Positions 6,731-13,037 of a DNA stretch of 25,610 bases are shown here, piece by piece (positions within the stretch are counted from its first letter, which is position 1; the number at the start of each line of letters is the position of its first letter). Under the pieces are notes generated by a model that searched no databases, was not told the DNA's origin, and was given only the letters and a program-made list of their open reading frames with translations. The DNA comes from VMCP01 sp964645755 (GTDB lineage Bacteria; Bacteroidota; Bacteroidia; NS11-12g; UBA955): NCBI GenBank assembly GCA_964645755.1, contig CAZYBT010000030.1:1-25610 (forward strand), in the 5' to 3' direction. Made by a program: the position numbers and the translations under genes.

Positions 6731-7495
6731 TTACAAATTATAGAATTCTAACTTGCTTCCATCAAATTGAGCATAACCTCCACCAGAAAACCACTCTCCT
6801 AAATTCAAATATCTCGATTTTTGATGAGAATCGTTTTGAAGCGTTTTATTGGGATTTTCTAGTTCTACATTGATTTTCAAATGTCTATGTCCAAAAATGA
6901 AAAAATCTATCGCCTGAGATTTTAATATTTCAAGACAATGTTGGGTTAGGTACTCATTTTTATCGCCTTGATAGGTGTTTTCAGACTCAGGTTGCGACAT
7001 TCTACTTTTTTTACTGAAGCCCGTAGCCAATTTAAATCCAAAATTTGGATGAAGTCTTTCGAACAAAAATTGATTGATGGGAGAGAGGAAAATTTTTTTG
7101 AGAAATTTATAACTTTTATCTCCGGGACCTAAACCATCACCATGATGTAAATAAAAAACTTTGTCGCCAAATTTTTTTATCATAGGTTCTCTAAAAATAA
7201 TCACACCACATTCTTCCTCCAAATAGGATCTCATCCACAAATCATGATTTCCTACACAAACAAAAATTTTAATTCCTTTATCAGTGAGTTCAGCAAGTTT
7301 TCCCAAAAATCTGACATAACCACGTGGAACAACAGATTTATATTCAAACCAAAAATCAAACAGATCTCCCAACAAGTAAATTTCTTCCGCGTCAGAGGAA
7401 ATTTTTTCAAGCCAATTCACAATTTTAATTTCTCTAACCTTAGAAATTTCTCCTGCAGGCATACCCAAATGAAAATCGCTGGCAAAGTATATCAT
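6731..7495 (-). CDS. lpxH: UDP-2,3-diacylglucosamine diphosphatase (LpxH type)
   Basis: This 254-residue calcineurin-like metallophosphoesterase carries all LpxH metal-site motifs: D7-F-H9 (SDFHLG), D44 (LGDLFDFW), N83-H84-D85 (GNHD), H118 (LHHGDG) and H203-R-H205 (FGHRH). LpxH hydrolyses UDP-2,3-diacylglucosamine to lipid X in lipid A synthesis at the inner membrane. The basic/hydrophobic insert between the last two motifs (KKIFLSPINQFLFERL) is like the LpxH lid. The start ATG at 7495 abuts a 53-bp repeat array, and no TAnnTTTG is seen upstream, so the promoter is unclear. It is convergent with prfA at 4 bp. A related phosphoesterase acting on another substrate cannot be excluded. Confidence 0.85.
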   Translation of the reverse strand: MIYFASDFHLGMPAGEISKVREIKIVNWLEKISSDAEEIYLLGDLFDFWFEYKSVVPRGYVRFLGKLAELTDKGIKIFVCVGNHDLWMRSYLEEECGVIIFREPMIKKFGDKVFYLHHGDGLGPGDKSYKFLKKIFLSPINQFLFERLHPNFGFKLATGFSKKSRMSQPESENTYQGDKNEYLTQHCLEILKSQAIDFFIFGHRHLKINVELENPNKTLQNDSHQKSRYLNLGEWFSGGGYAQFDGSKLEFYNL

Positions 7496-7812
7496 AAATT
7501 TAAAGTTGAAAGTTTATTGTTTAAAAATGTGATTATCGTTGTTTTTATAAATTTAAAGTTGAAAGTTTATTGTTTAAAAATGTGATTATCGTTGTTATCT
7601 TAAATTTAAAGTTGAAAGTTTATTGTTTAAAAATGTGATTATCGTTGTTNNNNNNNNNNNNNNNNNNNNNNNNNNNNNNNNNNNNNNNNNNNNNNNNNNN
7701 NNNNNNNNNNNNNNNNNNNNNNNNNNNNNNNNNNNNNNNNNNNNNNNNNATTGTTTAAAAATGTGATTATCGTTGTTATCTTAAATTTAAAGTTGAAAGT
7801 TTATCGGTTAAA
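7496..7812. repeat. 53-bp tandem repeat array upstream of lpxH, with assembly gap
   Basis: TTGAAAGTTTATTG recurs at 7506, 7559 and 7612 (53-bp period), followed each time by TTTAAAAATGTGATTATCGTTG. After the N run the unit resumes (7750) and the array decays around 7804. It fills the region from the lpxH start codon to just short of the pheS stop. It shares the TTTAAAGTTGAAAGTTTA core with the 91-bp repeat near rpoN. No gene is visible in it. Confidence 0.9.
7650..7749. other. Assembly gap (100 N) in the 53-bp repeat
   Basis: Exactly 100 Ns flanked on both sides by copies of the same 53-bp unit: a placeholder for an unresolved array. Confidence 0.95.
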
Positions 7813-7833
7813 ATTTTTAGTTCTCATAAAACT

Positions 7834-8844
7834 TTATAAACCTTTAAATTGAACCAACATCCTCGTATCATTAACAAAGAGGTCACGAATATCGTGGATG
7901 CCATATTTCAGCATTGTAATGCGATCTATACCCATACCAAACGCAAAACCTGTATACACTTCAGGATCGATGTTGCATGCTTTTAAAACGTTTGGATGAA
8001 CCATTCCACAACCCAAAACTTCTAACCAACCTGTTCCTTTTGTTAAACGTTTGTTTTCTTCAGTATCGGTTCCTGCCCAAATATCCATTTCAGCACTCGG
8101 CTCAGTAAATGGAAAATAACTCGATCTGAATCGAATCTTAGTTCCTTCACCAAAAAACTGTTGCACAAAATAATACAAGGTTTGTTTTAAGTCAGCAAAC
8201 GTAACATCCTTATCAACATAAAGTCCCTCAATCTGATGAAAGAAGCAATTACTTCTAGAACTTACCGCCTCATTTCTATAAACCCTACCAGGCATAACCA
8301 AACGAAATGGTGGTTCATTTCGCTCCATCTCCCTGATTTGAACACTACTCGTATGAGTCCTTAATACATGTTCTCCAATGAAAAAAGTATCTTGCATATC
8401 CCTTGCAGGGTGATCTTCCGCAAAATTTAAGGCACCAAAATTATGATGGTCGTCTTCAATTTCTGGACCAACAGACAAATCAAATCCCAAAGAATGGAAT
8501 ATTTCCACCAATTCATTCTCAACAATTTTCAACGGATGATAACTTCCCAAATCATTTTGATAAACGGGCAACGATGTGTCAATTTTTGAAGCCAGATCAT
8601 CAGAAGTATTTTCAAACTGTTCTTTAAATTGATTGAATTTAGTCTCCGCCAATGATTTTAATACATTCAAAGGTTTACCTATATCCTTTTTTTCTATTCC
8701 AGGTAATTCTTTGAAAATATCAAATAATTCAGATATACTACCTTTTCTGCTTAGAAATTGCAATCTAAATGATTCCAAGGTTTCTGGCGAATCAATATTA
8801 AACTGTTCTACTTCGTTTGTGATATCTTGAATTTTCTGAATCAT
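7834..8844 (-). CDS. pheS: Phenylalanyl-tRNA synthetase alpha subunit
   Basis: PheS is the catalytic class II aminoacyl-tRNA synthetase subunit that, with PheT, charges tRNA-Phe. From the ATG at 8844 it is 336 residues. The N-terminal coiled-coil (about 1-85) precedes the catalytic domain, with motif 2 around FRLVMPGRVYRNEAVSSRSN and motif 3 at GFAFGMGIDRITML near the C-terminus. HPARDMQDTFF is a further family signature. An in-frame ATG at 8862 would add six residues, but the exact -7 element TAGATTTG (8857-8850) lies between the two ATGs. The inner ATG is therefore preferred, 5 nt after the element. pheT is not adjacent, so the two subunits are encoded separately here. Confidence 0.97.
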   Translation of the reverse strand: MIQKIQDITNEVEQFNIDSPETLESFRLQFLSRKGSISELFDIFKELPGIEKKDIGKPLNVLKSLAETKFNQFKEQFENTSDDLASKIDTSLPVYQNDLGSYHPLKIVENELVEIFHSLGFDLSVGPEIEDDHHNFGALNFAEDHPARDMQDTFFIGEHVLRTHTSSVQIREMERNEPPFRLVMPGRVYRNEAVSSRSNCFFHQIEGLYVDKDVTFADLKQTLYYFVQQFFGEGTKIRFRSSYFPFTEPSAEMDIWAGTDTEENKRLTKGTGWLEVLGCGMVHPNVLKACNIDPEVYTGFAFGMGIDRITMLKYGIHDIRDLFVNDTRMLVQFKGL

Positions 8845-8849
8845 ATATG

Positions 8850-8857
8850 CAAATCTA
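8850..8857 (-). promoter_or_regulatory. -7 promoter element of pheS
   Basis: TAGATTTG on the minus strand matches TAnnTTTG and ends 5 nt before the ATG at 8844. It decides that start over the upstream ATG at 8862. Confidence 0.6.
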
Positions 8858-8862
8858 ATCAA

Positions 8863-9223
8863 CTCATTCCATGATTGTAAATTTTTCTAGGATTGGTTTT
8901 CCCCAGCCCAAAGTATTAATCAATACCTTTCATTTAAAATGAATATTATATATATATTATAGCTGTGTGGATATGAGGATAATTCTCTTATTTTATTTAT
9001 TTTTATAATTTATATTTAATTAAATGCTTTATTTATAAGGGTTTATGTTATTTTAATGTTATGGAAAAATACTCTATTTTTTCTTGTGTTTTATACATGT
9101 ATGGGGTATAGTCAGGTAGATAGAAATAAGGAAATTAACACAATCTTAATTTTCAATTTTTCCTTTGTTTTTATTGCACATATTATTTATTTTATCCTAT
9201 ACCTTTTTATCGTTTATTTGTAT
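8863..9223. other. AT-rich spacer with strand-composition switch
   Basis: About 360 bp between the pheS start and the end of the Ig-like lipoprotein gene. The stretch 8930-9060 is extremely AT-rich (runs such as ATTATATATATATTATA). One DnaA-box-like 9-mer, TGTGGATAT, lies at 8966-8974 (8 of 9 to TGTGGATAA). By hand count C exceeds G on the + strand to the left (8101-8520: about 99 C, 58 G). G exceeds C to the right (9241-10080: about 130 G, 91 C), although genes on both sides lie on the minus strand. No RNA gene was recognised. Confidence 0.4.
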
Positions 9224-9250
9224 TTATTCCACAATAATTATATTGTCTAA
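9056..9250 (+). CDS. Doubtful small exported or membrane protein
   Basis: The 64-residue frame begins MLWKNTLFFLVFYTCMGYSQ, which looks like a Bacteroidota signal peptide ending GYSQ. A strongly hydrophobic Ile/Phe/Tyr-rich stretch (about 31-58) and a short tail follow. The last 27 bp overlap the 3' end of the convergent lipoprotein gene. AT-rich DNA easily encodes Phe/Ile/Tyr runs, and no TAnnTTTG precedes the ATG. It could be a degraded remnant of a secreted-protein gene (intact signal, lost body) or chance. Confidence 0.25.
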   Translation: MLWKNTLFFLVFYTCMGYSQVDRNKEINTILIFNFSFVFIAHIIYFILYLFIVYLYLFHNNYIV

Positions 9251-10660
9251 TTTGCTATTCACTGCCGTTTCTTTGTTATAATGAATGATTTTTTCATATT
9301 CAACTAATCCTTTCGATATCAATTCATCTTGGGTTATATTTATTTCTGTAGTGTGGTCGAGATGATTGTTATCATTGGTATCTTCCCAAATGAAGTATTT
9401 GTAATTACCTGTAATTAGAACAATTTGATTTTCGCTGTTGTTTAATGCATAAATATCAGAAATCTGATTATCTTGTTGAAGTTTGATTTTTAAATTCTTA
9501 TAAGTATTGTTTTTATTTTTAATAATTATTTTACCTAATTTATATTTTACCTTTTTGAGAATACTGTCTTTGCTCTTTTCTGATTTTAAGAGACTTTCAA
9601 TTGGTTGTATTAATTGTTTGCGATAGTCAGTGATCGATATTTGTCCATCTCTATTTTCTTGGGTTGATGTATTATTGAATCTGATTTGTTTATTTTCGAT
9701 TGCTTTAATAAAAGGATTTAAATTAATATCGTATTCTATTATTGTGTCTTTTTCGAAGTTGCCGAAAACGATATTAATTTTTTGACTAATTCCAATGTCT
9801 GTTTTTGTTTGAATGATTTTAAATTGATTTTTGTTTGATGTCAATATCTGATCAAAATATGTTGTATCGCTATTTTGGATTACCAGACTATCATGATGTG
9901 ATATGATGCTGATTGTATTTTTCTCTAATTCTTTTTTGAGGATATATTTTGGTACTTGATGATAAAGGGTATATCCATGTTTAATATTTACCGATCTTTT
10001 TACTTCTTTGTAGTTATTTGGATATATGAGATAATTGAGTGTATCATTTATTGTGTCATTGTAATTGAGTAAGTTTTCCTTTTTGATGGTTTGTATGTAG
10101 TAATCTTCATTGTGATCGTATTTATCATTATTATTTAAATCATTAAATAAATACATGGTTTGATTTTGTTTTTTCAATCCCCCAAAATTAACATAGCCTT
10201 TTGTGGTATAATCGCCGTAATAGTAATTGCTATCAATTTTGATGTAAGCTTTGATTTTATCTTTCTGATTATTGAGGGTTTGGTATTTCACTATGAATTT
10301 AGAACTATCCTTTCCTAATATGATAAATGGATATTTTCCGGGATTGTTTTCATTGACATCAGAGATTACGTCGTTTAGTGTAATTGAGTTTGTATTTTGG
10401 GGTACATAGAACCAAAGAGTGTTGCGATGCTTATTTAATTCAATTGTTTTTTTGTTTGTTATAGGAGATATTGATAGACTTCCCTTGGTATTGATATTTT
10501 CATCAAATATGATGTAAATCTTTTTTTGATGATTTTCTTCTGTTATATTAACTTTAGTAATGGTTGGAGCTTTGGTATCTTTATCTCCTCCTGTTGGTCC
10601 AACTGGGTTGGCACATTGGCTAAATAAAATGATTGCCGATAAAAGTGTAATTGATCTCAT
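9224..10660 (-). CDS. Lipoprotein with N-terminal SbsA-type Ig-like domain
   Basis: A 478-residue predicted lipoprotein: a short hydrophobic leader ending FSQC (cysteine 16), then NPVGPTGGDKDTKAPTITKV. That matches the (P/A)TGG-KD-PP start of Bacteroidota Ig-like (SbsA_Ig/Big) lipoproteins, where the Ig domain spans about residues 30-125. The rest alternates beta-like segments with the Asn/Asp-rich motifs FNDLNNNDKYDHNEDYY and EDTNDNNHLDHTTE, reminiscent of calcium-binding loops. Glutamine at -1 of the lipobox is atypical. The ATG overlaps the mnmG stop by 4 nt (ATGA), so it is probably translationally coupled to mnmG. The gene is unusually AT-rich, rich in Lys/Asn/Ile, compared with the permease and M16 genes. 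Function is unknown; a surface or periplasmic role is inferred. Confidence 0.8.
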   Translation of the reverse strand: MRSITLLSAIILFSQCANPVGPTGGDKDTKAPTITKVNITEENHQKKIYIIFDENINTKGSLSISPITNKKTIELNKHRNTLWFYVPQNTNSITLNDVISDVNENNPGKYPFIILGKDSSKFIVKYQTLNNQKDKIKAYIKIDSNYYYGDYTTKGYVNFGGLKKQNQTMYLFNDLNNNDKYDHNEDYYIQTIKKENLLNYNDTINDTLNYLIYPNNYKEVKRSVNIKHGYTLYHQVPKYILKKELEKNTISIISHHDSLVIQNSDTTYFDQILTSNKNQFKIIQTKTDIGISQKINIVFGNFEKDTIIEYDINLNPFIKAIENKQIRFNNTSTQENRDGQISITDYRKQLIQPIESLLKSEKSKDSILKKVKYKLGKIIIKNKNNTYKNLKIKLQQDNQISDIYALNNSENQIVLITGNYKYFIWEDTNDNNHLDHTTEINITQDELISKGLVEYEKIIHYNKETAVNSKLDNIIIVE

Positions 10661-12513
10661 CGTCCAAAGTGAATTAAAAGTACTGATATATCAGAAGGTG
10701 AAACTCCGCTGATTCTTTTTGCTTGAGCTATGGTACTTGGTTGTATCTTTTTTAATTTTTCTCGGGCTTCCATACTCATAGATTGTAATTTAGAGTAATC
10801 GAAGTTTTGTGGGATTTTAATATTTTCTAGTCTATTCAACTTATCGGCTTGTTCTTTTTCTCTTTCTATATAGGTATGATATTTGGTATATATTTCTGCT
10901 CTTTGTATTGATTCCGCTTCAAATTCTTTGATTTTGTTGAATGTAGGTATATGCTGTATATCTTGTATACTGACTTCTGGTCGGAGTAATATTTTTTGAG
11001 CCCTTGTTTTTTCTATAATGGGGGATATGAGTTGGGGTAGATATTGTTGTCCTTCTTGAGGTACTATACTTTCATTTGCGAGTAATTGGCTAATCTGATT
11101 AGATTCATCATTGATTTTATTTAATCGTTTCATTCGATCCTCTTCAGCAAGACCAATTTTATATCCTATTGGTGTGAGTCTTTCATCAGCGTTATCTTGT
11201 CGGAGGGATATTCTATATTCGGCTCTTGAAGTAAACATCCTATAAGGTTCTTCTGTGCCTTTATTAATGAGGTCATCTATAAGGACTCCTATGTAAGCTT
11301 GATCTCTTCCAAGTACCAATGTTTCTTTTTCGGCAGCTTTTGCATGTGCATTGATTCCAGCCATAAGTCCTTGTGCAGCAGCTTCTTCGTATCCTGTAGT
11401 TCCGTTTATTTGTCCAGCAAAGAAGAGGTTTTCTATGGCTTTGGTTTCTAAGGTTGATTGTAGCTGGGTTGGTTGAAAGAAGTCGTATTCAATGGCGTAG
11501 CCCGGTCTGAAAATTTTTGCATTTTCAAAACCAGGTATTTGTTTCATTGCCCTAATTTGAACATCATCTGGTAGCGACGTACTGAATCCATTTACATATA
11601 TTTCTATGGTGTTCCATCCTTCGGGTTCTACGAATATCTGGTGTCTTTCTCTTTCTGCGAAACGATTAATTTTGTCTTCTATGCTTGGACAATATCTTGG
11701 TCCTAGTCCTTGTATACTTCCGTTGTACATAGGACTATCTTCGAATCCCTCTCTTAATATGTCATGTACTCGGTCATTTGTATAGGTAATATGGCAGCTT
11801 CTTTGATTTTTGAGGGACGTTGTTGTGGTGGAATAAGAGAACTTTGATGGATTTTCATCCCCTGCTTGTTCTTCCATTTTGGTATAGTCGAGTGATCGAC
11901 CATCAACTCTTGGAGGTGTCCCTGTTTTCATGCGACCAGATATCAATCCCAAAGATTCTAATTGTGCGGTGATTCCTGTTGCACTTTTTTCTGCCATTCT
12001 TCCTCCACCGAATTGTTTTCTACCGATATGTATGATACCGTTTAAGAAAGTTCCAGCGGTTAACACAACGGTTTTTGAGGCAAATTTTGCCCCCATACCG
12101 CAGATGACACCAGTTACACGATTTTTTTCTGTAGTTATTTCTGTGACAGAATCTTGAAAGAAGTCGACATTTAAATTGTTTTCTAATGCTAATCGCCACT
12201 CTTCGGAGAATCTCATGCGGTCACTTTGGGCACGTGGACTCCACATGGCAATACCTTTACTTCGGTTGAGCATGCGAAATTGTATCATTGTTTTATCGGT
12301 TATGATACCAGACATTCCTCCGAGGGCATCGATTTCCCTGATGATTTGTCCTTTTGCTACTCCCCCCATGGCTGGATTGCAACTCATCTTCGCAATTGTT
12401 TCCATATTCATGGTAATGAGTAAAACTTTACTTCCCATTTTGGCGGCAGCATTTGCAGCTTCACATCCTGCATGTCCAGCTCCAACTACAATAACATCGT
12501 ACTTCTGATTCAT
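10657..12513 (-). CDS. mnmG: tRNA U34 carboxymethylaminomethyl enzyme MnmG (GidA)
   Basis: MnmG, with the GTPase MnmE, installs the carboxymethylaminomethyl group at C5 of wobble uridine 34, using FAD, NADH and methylenetetrahydrofolate. From the ATG at 12513 it is 618 residues. The FAD dinucleotide-binding motif GAGHAG is at 11-16 and the family signature GPRYCPSIEDK contains the conserved cysteine. The C-terminal helical domain that contacts tRNA ends in SGVSPSDISVLLIHFGR. A GTG at 12525 would add four residues but lies within the parS-like palindrome, so the ATG is preferred. It is first in a two-gene unit with the Ig-like lipoprotein gene. The leader after the -7 element at 12553-12546 is long for this window (32 nt) and contains the palindrome. 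Confidence 0.97.
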   Translation of the reverse strand: MNQKYDVIVVGAGHAGCEAANAAAKMGSKVLLITMNMETIAKMSCNPAMGGVAKGQIIREIDALGGMSGIITDKTMIQFRMLNRSKGIAMWSPRAQSDRMRFSEEWRLALENNLNVDFFQDSVTEITTEKNRVTGVICGMGAKFASKTVVLTAGTFLNGIIHIGRKQFGGGRMAEKSATGITAQLESLGLISGRMKTGTPPRVDGRSLDYTKMEEQAGDENPSKFSYSTTTTSLKNQRSCHITYTNDRVHDILREGFEDSPMYNGSIQGLGPRYCPSIEDKINRFAERERHQIFVEPEGWNTIEIYVNGFSTSLPDDVQIRAMKQIPGFENAKIFRPGYAIEYDFFQPTQLQSTLETKAIENLFFAGQINGTTGYEEAAAQGLMAGINAHAKAAEKETLVLGRDQAYIGVLIDDLINKGTEEPYRMFTSRAEYRISLRQDNADERLTPIGYKIGLAEEDRMKRLNKINDESNQISQLLANESIVPQEGQQYLPQLISPIIEKTRAQKILLRPEVSIQDIQHIPTFNKIKEFEAESIQRAEIYTKYHTYIEREKEQADKLNRLENIKIPQNFDYSKLQSMSMEAREKLKKIQPSTIAQAKRISGVSPSDISVLLIHFGR

Positions 12514-12517
12514 ATAC

Positions 12518-12533
12518 TGTTTCACGTGAAACG
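12518..12533. promoter_or_regulatory. parS: Probable parS (ParB-binding) site in mnmG leader
   Basis: TGTTTCACGTGAAACG matches the broadly conserved bacterial parS consensus TGTTTCACGTGAAACA at 15 of 16 positions and contains the perfect 14-bp palindrome GTTTCACGTGAAAC. It is non-coding, lying between the mnmG -7 element and the mnmG ATG (5 nt away). parS sites recruit the CTP-dependent clamp ParB for chromosome segregation and usually cluster near oriC. parA/parB are not in the window. Confidence 0.7.
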
Positions 12534-12545
12534 TGTTTGTTTTTA

Positions 12546-12553
12546 CAAAGATA
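12546..12553 (-). promoter_or_regulatory. -7 promoter element of mnmG
   Basis: TATCTTTG on the minus strand matches TAnnTTTG and lies 32 nt before the mnmG ATG. Transcription would start just before the parS-like palindrome and run through it. No clear -33 TTTG is seen. Confidence 0.5.
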
Positions 12554-12597
12554 ATAAGAGGGTAGAGGCCGGCGAAAATTTATAAATGCACATCTGT

Positions 12598-13035
12598 TTA
12601 TTGTTGTAGTTGATGAAAGGTCTCGATGGATTTGTTTTCCGCGTCGCGCATTTTTTTGATATCATGATCGCCTTTATCTTTATATCCCATAAGATGTAAG
12701 ACCCCGTGACAGATGACTCTCACCATTTCATCCTCCATGCTATTCTTAAATGTTGCAGCATTTTCTTTTACCCTTTCTATAGAGATATAGATTTCTCCAT
12801 CAATACAAGCTTCCGTATCTGAGAGATCAAATGTAATGATATCTGTATAATCGTCATGTTGTAAGTGAGATTGATTGATTTCGTTTAATTCCTCATCAGT
12901 CATAAAGATATAGCTGATTTGAGAGATAATATATCCGTGTTCTTTGGCAATTGTATTGATGGTTTTTCTGATATTCTTACGAAAATTACCGTTTAATGTT
13001 TTTGTTTTACCGAAGAATTGTATCGTTTCTGCCAT
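12598..13035 (-). CDS. ybeY: Endoribonuclease YbeY (16S rRNA maturation)
   Basis: YbeY is a zinc-dependent ribonuclease needed for 16S rRNA 3'-end maturation and 70S quality control. The 145-residue protein has the signature H110-GVL-H114-LMGY. The third ligand is displaced: the usual GYDH is here GYKDKGDH, giving H124, or a nearby Asp, as the third ligand. I recall similar GYKDK forms in Bacteroidota YbeY, so this is probably lineage-typical. DDYTDIITFDLSD is the conserved strand preceding it. The start ATG lies 2 nt after the stop of the secreted-protein gene, so ybeY is the last gene of the M16 operon, and no separate promoter is visible. Confidence 0.95.
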   Translation of the reverse strand: MAETIQFFGKTKTLNGNFRKNIRKTINTIAKEHGYIISQISYIFMTDEELNEINQSHLQHDDYTDIITFDLSDTEACIDGEIYISIERVKENAATFKNSMEDEMVRVICHGVLHLMGYKDKGDHDIKKMRDAENKSIETFHQLQQ

Positions 13036-13037
13036 GT

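Noticed and set aside
7316..7331. parS half-site ending CACGTGGAACA
   Set aside because: The right half is perfect but the left half is almost wholly unmatched, and it lies within lpxH coding sequence.
8915..8935. Hairpin AAAGTATT-AATC-AATACCTTT as a terminator
   Set aside because: The stem is AT-rich with a bulge and has no T run in the appropriate direction.
11930..12508. Several + strand open frames opposite mnmG
   Set aside because: They are antisense shadows of a strongly conserved gene, with low-complexity translations and no promoter elements.
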